DNA from: Diplodia intermedia
Lineage: Eukaryota > Ascomycota > Dothideomycetes > Botryosphaeriales > Botryosphaeriaceae
Length of the DNA: 56,123 nucleotides
Direction of reading: 5' to 3'
NCBI GenBank assembly: GCA_021495925.1
Contig: JAKEKT010000147.1
Coordinates: 1-56,123, forward strand
Position 1 is the first letter of the stretch. Every line of letters begins with the position of its first letter. This document shows positions 1-10,603 of the stretch, in pieces. The notes under the pieces are model-generated. The model had not been told where the DNA came from and ran no database searches. It was given only the letters and a program-made list of their open reading frames with translations. The translations under genes were made by a program, and so were the position numbers.

Positions 1-1549
1 GGGGAGGGCGATAAGTGTTGTAGCGCATGCACAAGATCCATGCAAAAGCCGTGGTCGAGGAGAGAGGGAGGGGGAAGAAGGGCAATAGAGTTGAAAGAGG
101 AGAGGGGGGAACAAAGGGCAACAGAGTTGAAAGAGAAAGAGGGAAGGGGGCGGGTGGGTGGTGAAAATAAAAATTTCACATTATGACGAGCATGGGTTGT
201 TGTTGTTTTCCATGAAGGCCAAAAGTAGATTTACGTCCGAGAAGACGCGTGGTTGGTTGCATAAGGGTTGGTGGTGGTGGAAGTACGTACAACGCGTGCA
301 TATGCGCGCTGCTCCAGAGTGTGTGTATGGGTATGCGCGCGCTCTTCCCTTTTACCGTGTATCCGGATAGGAGGATGAGGAAAATGGTGGAGACGTGGGA
401 TGTATGGGGGAGAGGGAAGTAGTCCGCCTTGGGTGTGGGACAGGGATTACGCGGCTATGTCGTCCGCCCAGCCGGCATGCGCGAGAGGGTACACAAAAGG
501 GGAAAAAGGTTGGGGTGTTCCACCGCCCAGGGAACCAATCGGAGTTATATTGTGAGTTTCCTCCTCGTTGAAAAGCATCTGCCGGCCGGGAAAGGATGTC
601 CGCTGTGGGGAGGAGGCTGCGGGATTCAAAAAGCTCCTGTTTGTGAGTACAAAGTGCGTACAATGCGGCAGGTAATTCCAAAAGGTCCGGCCTGCTACCG
701 TGTCCATGGGAAGTCACCATGCACGAGAGATCAATACGAGACACGGGACCGGTCCCAAATGGTCGAGTTACAGCAACAAGTGGAGCCATCCAGCATGGTA
801 AGCACAGGAAGACGAGGGGCGTGCATGCCGAGGGATCATCAAAGTCTTCGGTGGCTGCCAAGAGCTGTGTGATGCTGGTCTATACCAGAAAGCGGGCAAG
901 GCGCGTGGTAGGATGCTTGGGGAGTGGAAAAAAGCAAAACTGGTGTTCACTGACAGAGGCCAATGACGACGACAATGGCAAAGAGTGGTAACAGTTCGGA
1001 AGGACGGGAGCGATTCATGCCTTGTAGTGCGCGATCCAGGCTTGCAATATCTGCGGGGCTGGGCCAGCGTGGATTCGTGGGACAGATCCGCGGGCTAGTA
1101 CAGGGCTGAAGATCTTCCGGGATTGCCAGTCGTGAGTAAGCAGAAGTGGAGCATTGGTGATCATAGGTCGAGCTCGCTACGGCCGTGGGATCCTTCATCC
1201 TTGCGGTTGCCTCGTCTCCGGCGGCACTGGCCTTCTTCAATCCTTCGGGCGGGACGGTGCACTGGCTGGCAAGTTGGCGAGATGGCAGGCGGAGCAGGCG
1301 CCACAGAGGTGTTGTGCACCCTGCCGTCAGCAGCGCGCCTCGTGTCACTCGCTAAGTGCTGACTGCATCTTACACCTCACTAGAACGTCCTAGGGCTTAG
1401 CGGCATCGGGCAGGATGTGCGCCAGAAATCCGCTAGCGCCCAGCCCGCAATGGATTTGGATGTTTGCGACGAGTCGGCCGGGGATCATGATGGAGCTGGG
1501 CGATGCTGCAACATGGACGCTGTGCGGCTGGCTGAGATCTGCGCTGCCC
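1..1549. other. Gene-poor stretch downstream of VFA1
   Basis: Bases 1 to about 420 are purine-rich low-complexity sequence (runs of GGGAGA and GAAAGA type). The rest has short open frames on both strands with no recognisable domain and no convincing splice structure. One 133-codon open frame on the minus strand (947-1348) is listed separately as doubtful. I see no RNA gene here. Confidence 0.6.
947..1348 (-). CDS. Doubtful small ORF, 133 codons
   Basis: An intact ATG-to-stop frame of 133 codons on the minus strand, not recognised. It starts MTRGALLTAG and ends with a hydrophobic stretch (LLPLFAIVVVIG) that could be a C-terminal membrane anchor. The first half is Arg/Leu-rich without a clear signal peptide. 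It lies just beyond the 3' end of VFA1 and could simply be untranslated or intergenic sequence. Nothing beyond its length supports coding, so treat it as a weak candidate. Confidence 0.12.
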   Translation of the reverse strand: MTRGALLTAGCTTPLWRLLRLPSRQLASQCTVPPEGLKKASAAGDEATARMKDPTAVASSTYDHQCSTSAYSRLAIPEDLQPCTSPRICPTNPRWPSPADIASLDRALQGMNRSRPSELLPLFAIVVVIGLCQ

Positions 1550-2501
1550 TCACAGATCGCCCTTGGGGACCGACGGGAACGTCGACGGGTTTGCAAGCCG
1601 GTCTTTGTTTCTCCGGGCAGCCTCTGCGTCGCGAATCCGCCTAATGCGCATTTGGTAGAAGTTCCTGTAAGGTGCCGTTAGTCACCCTCTGTGCTGACAA
1701 CAGCCTTATCAAACGACTGCTCCACCACTGACGAACAAGAAGAGACGCATGGGGCAGTGAGGTGCATGTTTGCCATGACTCGAGGGTGGTGAAGACGCCA
1801 TTTCGCATGCGAAACCGAGCGGAAGAGGGTCCCGGACGGGCAGCCAAGAATGCGACGGGCGGATGTTCCAGCGCGGTAAAGATGCGCGTCGTCGATTCCG
1901 GTGGATTGGTGTTCGGTTAAGTGACGGAGCATGTACGTACTTGTGGAGGGTAAAGATGCGCGGGCCGTCATCAGCTTTGGGCTGATCTGGGTTGGAAACA
2001 GCTTGGATCTGGTGAAGGTTAGCCGTCACGCAGGCTGCAAAGTGGCCGGGCAGGCTGACCTTGTCGTCTCGCTCTTTCTCGTCATTTTTGTCCTCGTTGT
2101 CTTCGTCCTTCTTGTCCTCCTTGTCCTTCTCCTTGTCCTTGCCCTTGTCTGCTTCCTTTTCCTTGCGGCGCTCCTTCTTCCGACGCTGCTTCTCCTCGTA
2201 CTCCTCCTTGATCTTCGTAATCTCAAGGTCCATCTCGTCCTTCTTCTTCTTCTCGGCCAAGGCAGCGGCCTCGTCGGCGTCGGGCTCGCAGAAACCACGA
2301 TCCTTCAAGTGGCCGGGGCATATGTAGAAGAAGTCCTTGCAAGCTTCAGCGTCTGCTGGGCGGGAAGTGGATTGGCGGCGTGCTGACCTTGCTATCCGGG
2401 GTGATCAGCACGCTGGACGAAGGCTTGAAGCAGATCCAGCAGGCCTTTGCCTGAGCATCAGCCACCCGGCGGTGGTACCAGTGATTCTGCAGGGCGGCCA
2501 T
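1550..2501 (-). CDS. VFA1: VPS4-associated protein 1 (Vfa1 family)
   Basis: Four exons, complement(join(1550..1664,1941..2008,2060..2335,2388..2501)), giving 190 residues. Vfa1 binds the MIT domain of the AAA ATPase Vps4 in the ESCRT/multivesicular-body pathway. Recognition rests on the N-terminal zinc-ribbon-like part (CWICFKP at about 21-27, then DFFYICPGHLKDRGF), a highly charged Lys/Glu/Asp-rich middle predicted as coiled coil, and the conserved tail PRIFTLHKNFYQMR...NPSTFPSVPKGDL. The start MAALQNHWYHRRVAD is the only ATG giving the family N-terminus. Introns are 52, 51 and 276 nt. The 51-nt intron (2009-2059) has a GCTAAC branch site and is a multiple of three without a stop, so retention would keep the frame. 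The 276-nt intron is long for this window. ARG4 lies divergently, 283 bp away. Confidence 0.88.
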
Positions 2502-2694
2502 GGTGCTTGCGAGGCTCGGGCGCTAGAGATGCGATCGGGAGGGGGAGACCAAGGGTCGAGGAGACGTGCGTCACCGGGGAAGCTTGATCGGCTTAAAAGC
2601 GGAGGGTCTTATCGATAACACAATTTCATTGCGAAGTCGGTGATTCGCACAGAGCCTGTGCGCAACCCAACCCACGCCCCGCCAACAACCGCAT

Positions 2695-2701
2695 TGACTC
2701 A
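2695..2701 (+). promoter_or_regulatory. CPC1/GCN4-type box TGACTCA upstream of ARG4
   Basis: A perfect TGACTCA heptamer lies 83 bp before the ARG4 start codon, in the intergenic space shared with VFA1. This is the binding site of the Gcn4/CPC1/CpcA bZIP activators, which control amino-acid biosynthesis genes in fungi. A second copy lies upstream of the asparagine synthetase gene. Function is inferred from the motif, its position and the pathway. Confidence 0.7.
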
Positions 2702-2783
2702 CCGCGCGCTGCTTTTTCCCCAGCTGCCGCCTTGAATCCCCTCGGCTCCCTTCCAATTGCACCTTCCAGTCCACCTGCCCGCC

Positions 2784-3173
2784 ATGACCGACAACAAGCC
2801 CAGCAAGACGATGCTCTGGGGCGGCCGCTTCACAGGTAACCCGCCATTGGCAGTAAAGCTTCCGTTCACGTCCTGATCATCCCAAACAGGCGGCCTTGAC
2901 CCGCTGATGGTCGCCTACAACGAGTCCATCTACTACGACCGCAACTTCTACGCCCAGGACATTGCCGGCTCCATCGCCTACGCCCGCCAGAACACCAAGC
3001 TGGGCATCTTGACCGAAGACGAGTTCCACGCCATTGAGAAGGGTTTCCAGCAGGTCAAGCAGGAGTGGGAGGACGGCTCCTTTGACATCAAGCCCGGCGT
3101 CGACGAGGACATCCACACTGCCAACGAGCGCCGCCTGGGCGAGATCATCGGAACCAACATTGCCGGCAAGCTC

Positions 3174-3205
<32 letters not shown>

Positions 3206-4241
3206 TACCGACATCCGCATGTGGCTGCGTGACAAGCTGCGCGAGATCGAGGGCTACCTCATTGAATTCCTCAATGTCGTCTCTGCCCGCGCCGAGAAGG
3301 AGCTCGACCCCGTCATGCCTGGCTACACCCACCTGCAGCGTGCCCAGCCCATCCGCTGGAGCCACTGGATGCTGAGCTACGGCCTCGCTTTCGCTACCGA
3401 CCTCCAGCGCCTGCGTGAAACCATCCGCCGCGTCAACCGCTGCCCGCTTGGCTGCGGCGCCCTGGCCGGCAACCCCTTTGGAATCGACCGCGAAGCTCTG
3501 GCCAAGGAGCTCGGTTTCGACGAGGTCCTGTACAACAGCATGGCCGGCGTTGCCGACCGTGACTTTGCTCTCGAGGCCATGCAGTGGGGCAGCACTCTGA
3601 TGCTGCACATGAGCCGCTGGGCCGAGGACCTGATCATCTACAGCAGCGCCGAGTTCGGCTTCGTCAAGCTGGCCGACGCCTACAGCACCGGCAGCTCGCT
3701 GATGCCGCAGAAGAAGAACCCCGACAGCCTCGAGCTCCTGCGCGGCAAGTCGGGCCGCGCCTTTGGCCAGATGGCCGGCCTCATGATGACCATCAAGGGC
3801 ATCCCCTCGACCTACAACAAGGACCTCCAGGAGAGCGTCGAGCCGTTGCTCGACCACGTCAAGACCGTCGCCGACAGCATCCAGATCGCCACCGGCGTCA
3901 TCTCCACCCTCGACATCGTGCCCGAGAAGATGCGCGCCGCCTTGACCCCCGACATGCTGGCCACCGATCTTGCCGATTACCTCGTCCGCAAGGGCGTTCC
4001 CTTCCGCGAGACCCACCACATCTCCGGCCGTGTCGTCGCCCTCGCCGAGAAGGAGGGCACCCCAATGGATCAGCTCTCCTTTGAGCAACTTCAGGCCGTC
4101 GACGCCCGCTTTGAGCGTGACATTGTTGAGTCGTTTGACTATGAGAAGAGTGTCGAGATGCGTGCCACCAAGGGTGGTACTAGCAGGTCCGCGGTTCTGG
4201 ACCAGATCTCCAACATCAGGAAGATGATTGAGGGTAACTAA
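2784..4241 (+). CDS. ARG4: Argininosuccinate lyase
   Basis: Two exons, join(2784..2835,2890..4241), 467 residues, close to the usual 460-470. It cleaves argininosuccinate to arginine and fumarate, the last step of arginine synthesis, and acts as a homotetramer of the fumarase/aspartase superfamily. The protein starts MTDNKPSKTMLWGGRFTGG; the intron splits the Gly codon after RFT and restores the family N-terminus. Visible motifs are the HTGRSRNDQ block, the TH of GYTHLQRAQP carrying the catalytic His, and the superfamily signature GSSLMPQKKNPD with the mobile catalytic Ser loop. No lesion is seen. A TGACTCA box 83 bp upstream suggests cross-pathway control. The long antisense open frame across it is a codon-bias shadow. 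Confidence 0.98.
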
Positions 4242-5704
4242 ACAGTTTTTCTTGTTCAATTTTCTTACCTCTGCCTTCGGGAGGAGTTGATGTATTCATG
4301 TGTTTTATGTTGGGATTCTTTCACGATTGGAAACCCATATTCTTTGTGCAAGTTTAGCAGCGTGGGGTAAACCGAAAAAAGACGAAGGATCTAGCGGGGG
4401 GGTAAAAGAGCAAGCCAGGCATCGGATAGAATTTATATGGACGACGTTCAAACAAAAACGCTCGAATATCGCGTCGTCTTCCACTTGAAACCTTTATCTT
4501 TAGCCCGCCAAAAGCGAAAGTCCTCATCGTCTCCGGAAACATACAGCCACATGGATATCACGCCATACGAAACGCCCTCGTTCAGTATTGAACAAGCCGT
4601 CGCTAAGATGGGTGAATCATCTGTACACGTCCCATCGCCCGTAGCCGCAAACATCAATGCCATCGGAAGTCGGCGTCGTCGGAACCTCGTCCGGGTGCAT
4701 GAGTCCGGGCGCGGCGGCCAGTACGGAAGCTGAAGGAGCGGTGCTGGCTAGTCGGAGGATCCTATATATGCTAGCATCAGTAATCTTTTTTTCTTCTTTT
4801 CGCCCGTTGAATATATATATATACCATCTAATGGCTCCGGAGAGTTGGAGAGTTGATGATGAGGGTTTGGTGGTGTCCATTTGTCTTGGTCGTATCTATT
4901 CTATTCCTCTTTTTGCTCGTAGTGAGGGAGAGATAGGGCTGAAGGATAGTAGAGAGAAGACGAGATTGCTGTTGAAGTTGCTGCTTTGTACAGAGGGAAA
5001 GAAGTCTGCTTCTTTTAAAGCAGTGAGTGAAGGTTTGGTACGCTCAGCCTTGGTTGAATTGATCCTATTTTCAGGCCAATGGTTTAGCATAGATCAGCCA
5101 GCGCAGATGATTTTGCTACTGATACAGTAAGCGCGCAGGGTGTGGCGTTGAGGCTGCGCCTCGAGCTGAAGATTGGCGGTGGTGGCTGGGCTTTCTCTTG
5201 GCACCATCCTCGTGGACCTGGTACTTTCCAGATTCAGCAGTCGTACGGGCACATGCAGGGTTTGACTGTTCGACTCACGTGCTTGATCTGGCAACCAAAC
5301 TGCCATGTGCCCCCGATGCGACAACTGCCAAGAGCCAACTTAAATTTCGCCTCTGCCCCAATATCCTTCCATCTTCCTCACACTGCCCAACAACAACTCG
5401 AGCTTGGCTTGGCCAGCCCAGGCTCACTCACATTCCGTCGCTGGAACTCACAGGTATGTACACCCGATCCGTCACCCGCGATCATTTAGCACTTACTACG
5501 CTGGAGACACGCCAGCCCATCATGAGTTTCGTCGGAAGCCCGGGCCAGGAAACCTCCAACACCTCAGATCTTCCAGCCGCGACCATGTTCCTACACATCG
5601 ACATCCTGCGCCTCTCTTTGCTAACCACGGCGCCAGGCCCGAGAGTCCCTCAACAACACCAAAACACACTCACGGCCACCGCCACAACGCCCCAGTCCAC
5701 GACC
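4242..5704. other. Intergenic region between ARG4 and the GIY-YIG-like gene
   Basis: There is T-rich 3' sequence after ARG4, then AT-richer DNA with a short (AT)n tract near 4811-4822. In-frame sequence upstream of the 5705 ATG is open back to 5198 but is low-complexity Pro/Thr-rich and looks like 5' untranslated sequence. No RNA gene was recognised. Confidence 0.5.
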
Positions 5705-6397
5705 ATGGCATCCTCATCATCATCCTCACCCTCCCTACCCCCCCACCAAGCCCTCTCCGCCTCCGACGCCCTCCGCCTGATCCTCCGCCCGGAAGTCATG
5801 GCCCTCGACATGACCACCCTGCACGGCACGACCTGGCTGTCCAAGACGATCCACGGCCTCCTCGAAGTGTGGGCGACGACGCCGAGCTTCAAGCAGCAGT
5901 GGGCGGCGTGGCTGTCCGCTATGCTCGCCACCGACGAGCAGCGCCGCGCCATCGCCGCGCGCATCGTCGCCGCCCTCCGCCGCTACCGCCCCGTCTACGC
6001 CGTGATCCGCGACGGCGCCGCCGGCCTGACGACCGTCCGCAACGCCGGCAGCAGCAGGGCCGGCCGCGTCGGCTGCGTGTACCTCGCCTTCCACGACTAT
6101 TACGACCGCGACGGCGTGCACGCGTGGCGCAAGGTGTACGCGGGCGTGACCATGGACTTTCGCGGTCGTCGCAGGACGCATCGCGTCGTCAGGAAGCGCA
6201 GTCGCGAGGCTGCCGCTGCCGCTGCTGGTGGGACGCTGACGCAGACGCAGGTCTTTGGCCGCAAGCTGTTCCCGATCGCACGCGTCAACGGCGATGGTGT
6301 GGATGATGCCAGGTTGCGCGTCTTGATGGGCCAGTGGGCCATTGGCATGTGGGACTTGTACGCCTACCAGTCTCAGGAGTTCCCGGTTGAGCTGTGA
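5705..6397 (+). CDS. Hypothetical protein with GIY-YIG-like segment
   Basis: Single exon, 230 residues. I chose the ATG at 5705 because GC-rich codon bias begins there; the frame is open upstream to 5198, so a longer protein is possible. The first 15 residues are Ser/Pro-rich. A helical region follows (about 20-95). Then comes a segment resembling a GIY-YIG nuclease fold: GCVYLAFHDYY (GIY position), KVYAGVT (YIG position) and FRGRRRTHR, where an Arg is expected in the following helix. A basic Arg/Ala stretch and a W-rich tail (GQWAIGMWDLY) end the protein. The expected metal-binding Glu is not obvious, so it may be degenerate or non-catalytic. It has no operon-like partner. Family assignment is by eye. 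Confidence 0.6.
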   Translation: MASSSSSSPSLPPHQALSASDALRLILRPEVMALDMTTLHGTTWLSKTIHGLLEVWATTPSFKQQWAAWLSAMLATDEQRRAIAARIVAALRRYRPVYAVIRDGAAGLTTVRNAGSSRAGRVGCVYLAFHDYYDRDGVHAWRKVYAGVTMDFRGRRRTHRVVRKRSREAAAAAAGGTLTQTQVFGRKLFPIARVNGDGVDDARLRVLMGQWAIGMWDLYAYQSQEFPVEL

Positions 6398-6750
6398 GTG
6401 GGCGAGCGAGCGAGAAGGCAGGGACGAACCAACAAACCAGACCAACCGGCATGAGCATTGCGCCGCTCTTCCACCCGCCAACTCCGCTGGAAGTGTTCGT
6501 CGTCGTCTTCGGTGGCTTGCTTACTTCTTCTTCTTCTTCTGGATGAACGGGGATTACCAGGTTTTCGTGGCTCGTGTCGTTCAACTCAGACAAATGGGCT
6601 TTTCCGGTGGCGGTTTTCTTCGTGCAATGGGAGGTCATTCGTTCATTCATTCATTCATTCTTCGGCAAAACTATTCTCTGGTAGAATGATTGGGAAGTTC
6701 GTAGAATAATGGGAATGGATTGAGTTGGAAACATCCACATTTGGGAGAGG

Positions 6751-6819
6751 GCAGTTGAAGTGATGATTGTCCAGACGTGAAAACAGATCCACGCTAGCCA
6801 TCGGCTGCGCGAAGGAGCT
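6751..6819. repeat. Partial palindromic-element arm plus shared 40-nt block
   Basis: GCAGTTGAAGTGATGATTG followed by TCCAGACGTG (6751-6779) resembles one arm of the palindromic family seen at 9961, 14715 and 17764. It is followed at once by a 40-nt block (6780-6819) that recurs with a single mismatch at 17862-17901, where it also sits beside such an element. The shared order suggests both come from one larger mobile sequence. Confidence 0.6.
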
Positions 6820-6959
6820 GTAACTTGTAAGCAGGCCCCCGGGCGCCTCCCCTCCGCTCCTCACCCCCAAACACCTCAAATTACAATAATATGTAGAAGG
6901 CCAAGAAAGAGCAGATCGACCGTGTCATGGACGATAGCAGCGCGCATTTACTCTTGATC

Positions 6960-8301
6960 TCACCCAGACCTACATCCTCTCTCAACCAGCCATGGCGGAT
7001 GCGATCGCGAAGCCAGGCTCGGCAATCGCAGCACCCACGGGGCACCAAGCCAGCGGCACGGGGTAACGGGCGGCGACGTGAGGCGACGAGTCATGGTGTT
7101 CTCATCGTCCGTCTCCGACGATTCCTCGTCGTCCGAAGCGATGGAGATCGCGTCGGGACGACGTCCCAGGGAGCGAACTGCCTCCATGTACGCCGCGAAC
7201 GATAGAACTGGGGTCTTGTACCTGTTGGCGAGCTTCTTCTTGCTTGTTCCCTTGGTGGCGCATTCGATCAGGTGGGTCGTGCCAGAAGAGATGTTGTGGC
7301 GAACAATCCCGCCAAAGCTCCGAATCCATGACCTGAAGTGGTCTTGAGTATCGAAGAATTCGAAGAAGCAAATGGCCGCCCGCCGAAGCCGGAAGTGATC
7401 AGGGCCGGTTCATCTTTCCAAGGTGAAGCCGGTCGGCTCAGTTGTTTCTGCCCAAAGCCAGCGAAACAAGCCGGCAAAGCCCCTCTCCACCCAAAATCAC
7501 CAAGACCGTTAAGCCCGAGCCTTTGAAGCGGCGCTTTCCTTCTCCTCCTCCTTCTTCTCCTCCTTCTTCTCCTCCTACTCATCATAATCACCACCATCAT
7601 CACCACCATCATCACCACCAACGGCGATCCCCAGTTGGTGGGCGGCGACTCTTGTGCCGGCTTCGCCGGTGTCTGGTATTGGGCTGGAGTGGTCGCTCCT
7701 ATCGCGATATTATGTTCTAGGCCTTTGTTCCCTTTGGGCAACGGGCCCAACCATCCGCGTGGCTCCTTCAACGGCTTCGAAATCGATCTCTTGTTGTTAA
7801 GGTTTGCCCCGGCCCAGTACCTCGCGGATCTTATTGTCTATTAGACGTTCGCCGTGCAGAGCCGCTACGTCCGCGATGTTCCGGACCGTCTTGAATAAAG
7901 TTTCCTGCGTTTCCTTCTGGCCTTGGTCTGTTTCTTTAATGACTTTCTCTATCCTTACAGCGATAGCCTAGGCGATCTCCAGTGCTCCCGTCGTCGCGCC
8001 TTGCTCTTCCAGGATCGCGATCAGGGCCGTCGCATCGACACTATCGCTTCCCAAGGCCTCTCGCGCTGGTCTGCCGATACCAGTAATGTTGCCTTCAAAG
8101 GCTTTTTACCCACTTGGGCCATGACTTGGAGTGCCATCCTCGGGATCCTGCGATCCTTGGTGTCGTGCGGAGGCGTCATATGGGCCGACGCGTCGCGCTT
8201 GGGCGTCTTCGGGGCTCGGGATCGCTCCGGACATCGTCCTGGTGTTCCATCCTCCGTATCGCTGGTGGATTCGGCGGCGTGCTGGGCATCAACACCACCA
8301 T

Positions 8302-8335
<34 letters not shown>

Positions 8336-8450
8336 AGCACAACGGGACGCACCAGCAGCGGGGGCAGCAGCGGCGGGAGCAGCACAGCACAAACGCGGCG
8401 GTGGCAGCGGCGCGCGCGTCTCGGCGGCAAAGCGGGGCGCAGCATGAGGC
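6960..8450 (-). pseudogene. Decayed gene with BRCT-like C-terminal part
   Basis: One reading frame on the minus strand is protein-like from about 8110 to its final stop at 6960 but contains seven in-frame stops: 7968-7970, 7797-7799, 7710-7712, 7575-7577, 7509-7511, 7497-7499 and 7410-7412. The 5' part (EALGSDSVDATALIAILEEQ, then IEKVIKETDQGQKETQ) looks like a coiled coil. Near the 3' end, FRSWIRSFGGIVRHN, TTHLIECATKGTSKKK and YKTPVLSFAAYMEAV together resemble a BRCT domain, followed by an acidic SDDEESSETDDE tail. The frame seems to continue upstream to about 8450 after a one-base shift in an A5 run near 8100. At least some stops fit CAG or CAA to TAG or TAA changes, as in RIP. Undetected introns are the alternative explanation. 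No parent gene was identified. Confidence 0.55.
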
Positions 8451-9057
8451 GCGGCGCAGAAGAAGAAGCAGACGAGGCGGTGATGGATGGTGCGGGCCGA
8501 GCTGAGGGGGTGGTGGTGTTGTCGGTGTCGCATCGCTAAGCGGGAGAAGCAGTGGAATACCCCCCTTCCTATCGATCGCTCCTGCCAGCAGCGGCGGCAG
8601 ACAGAGAGGGGGAGGGGGCGGCTGTCCCAGGTAAGTGGAAGGTGGCAGGGCGGGAGCGGAGGACGGAGGGGGGGAGGGGGGAGGATGACATCTTCGTGCC
8701 GTACAATGTTCATTCGTCACCATAGCTTGGCGCTTTGTATGTACAAGAGTGAACTCGGCCGTTTTGGTAGGTGGTGAGGTTGCGCGCTCCGCCGCATGTG
8801 GTGATGCGCCGACGGACGTGGCGTGGGGCCTCGGTCTGCTCTGTCGTAATAGTGCTGTTGTGGCGATAAGATTGCTTGGGTGGGATTTCTCTCAAAGTCT
8901 ACAGTTTTATCCCAGCTCGGATAGAAGGAGGTCGATAAAGTTTTCGGCAAAGCTTCAACGACAAATAGGGCAAGTTAATCCGATACCCAAGTAGAGAAAC
9001 CACGTTCGGTTACCCTGTGTCCGTTGTTTGCAGGAGGACGGTGTGGAATCAGGATGA

Positions 9058-9516
9058 CGAACCCATTCGCAACGCGCCCGGGTCGATGTAGAGATTTGCG
9101 GTTTAAACAAAATAGTCGAGAAGGACTTATACCCTAGAGTAACCTATTGGCGGCCGTGCGAGGCTGTCGGTTTATTACAACTAATCCCTGAAAGGACTAT
9201 TACTGAGCGCCTGAACTTAATAACAGCAGGATCTCCATCTAAACGGCTTATCGAGTGGTTATTGCCCTGTCTCCGCTTTAGTTATTGTACACCTTACGAC
9301 AAAAGCAGTATTACTCAACATGATGCAGCCGTAGCAAGCAATATCGCAGCTGACAATTTTTTATCGGACAAGAACATGTGGCCGACCATAAACGCATCGG
9401 GGTCAAACATCCCCCCCAAAAAACCCCCCGACGTCCACACATTTCCCATCCCATCCAACCAACCAACCATCACCCTTCCAACGACCGACGAAGTAAACAC
9501 AAGCTCCACAGAATGA
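9058..9516 (+). other. Start-less open frame, possible gene relic
   Basis: This is a stop-to-stop open frame of 153 codons with no ATG in its first two thirds. The first 85 codons read as ordinary protein (for example VDVEICGLNKIVEKDLYP and LLQLIPERTITERLNLI) although the DNA is AT-rich. After about 9395 it becomes Pro/Thr-rich low-complexity. It could be an old exon, a fragment of a mobile element or chance. I recognise no domain. Confidence 0.2.
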
Positions 9517-9960
9517 TCACCATCACCCGTTCAGGCCCCCTACATATATGTAACAAGGCGTAAGAGGATAAAAATATAAAAGTTCGGAATAAGGAGATCT
9601 ACGTAGGGAACCAAAGTCCATGCGTCCCGTCCCGTCCCGCACCCTCCAAGTCCGAACGTGTGGGTTGTGTGTGTCTCCGATACATGCCCCTGTCGGTTTT
9701 TGTTGCGCGCACCCCACCCCCGCTCAGTGGCTTACGCGTACAACAGCAACAACAGAAACCCAGCCAATCTGCGCCCGGCTGTGCGCTGCAGGGGGACGGT
9801 ATGCTTGTTAAGATGCTTAAATCGATGGCAGGCGGGGTTTCTTACTGGCGCGTGGGGATGCCCTTTCGATTTTTTGGGGTGATTGTTGCTGTAAATCGTT
9901 GGATGTAGGCGCGGCGGGTGACAAACTGGATATCTCACACGAATAGTGGATTGTATTTAT

Positions 9961-10041
9961 GGGTAGTTGATTCCGAGATCTGGACGCATCTGTGCGTTTT
10001 TATAAGTGGCATCTTCGTCTGGATCTTGTATTCGACTACTT
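9961..10041. repeat. Palindromic MITE-like element 1
   Basis: Imperfect inverted arms of about 25 bp: GTAGTTGATTCCGAGATC then TGGACG at the left, and CGTCTGGATCTTGTATTCGA then CTACT at the right, separated by about 30 bp. The arm consensus (GTAGTTGAA...TCCGGACG) is shared with the other elements in this zone. No coding capacity. Confidence 0.6.
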
Positions 10042-10155
10042 ACACAAATGTGACGGCGAGTGATAAGGGGAATCGTGAAGGTATTGAGGAAACGCATGGT
10101 TACACGTGGGTGGTTGGGGTAAGCACCTAGGCGCGAGAGTCGGTGAATGCATTGC

Positions 10156-10302
10156 TGGCACGTGGGTAATTGAAGCGATTGCCCGGACGTAAGTGTTTAG
10201 AAGGTCAGTCGTAGTACGTGGGTAGTCGAAGAAGAGATCCGGACGTAGGTTTTGATTAAGAAGTCGAATAAAGGTATCCAGACAATGTCTTCAACTGACT
10301 AT
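10156..10302. repeat. Palindromic MITE-like element 2, possibly nested
   Basis: GGGTAATTGAAGCGATTGCC (about 10162) and GGTAGTCGAAGAAGAGATCC (about 10220), each followed by GGACGT, are two same-direction copies of the left arm. TCCAGACAATGTCTTCAACT (about 10276-10295) is the inverted arm. The arrangement suggests insertion of one copy into or beside another, followed by divergence. Confidence 0.45.
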
Positions 10303-10603
10303 GTAAATAGTGTGCAGATTTGGTTGCGAGAAAACATCGTCACGATCAAGGCATTGAGAAAAGTTCGGTTCGCAAACATGCATTCAAATATTTACGGTAA
10401 GTGTATCAGTCCCAACATTCTATCAAAGAAGGTTTATATACAATTAGAAGATTCAAAAGTTTTGTACGCGTTCCTCGCCGTAGGCTTCCACAGGAAGCCA
10501 AGGAGTCGCAGTGGATGTTGTTGTAAAGAGTGACATGTGCCAAACATGAGAGTCACTTGGGTCAACCAAGCTGCGGAAGAGTCGCTGCTGTCGAAGGAGC
10601 ACT

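Larger units (their letters stand above)
8451..10603. other. Gene-poor, AT-richer region with palindromic elements
   Basis: This stretch holds GC-rich low-complexity sequence to about 8700, then AT-richer DNA. There is one long open but start-less frame (9058-9516) and two palindromic elements near 9961 and 10156. No intact gene or RNA gene was recognised. Confidence 0.5.

Noticed and set aside
352..872. Overlapping open frames of 86-169 codons on both strands
   Set aside because: Both strands are open at once in purine-rich sequence, with no domain and no consistent splice signals.
2877..4259. 460-codon open frame antisense to ARG4
   Set aside because: It mirrors the GC-rich codon bias of ARG4, has no domain and is rich in Gly/Val/Leu/Asp. 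The sense frame is an unmistakable lyase.
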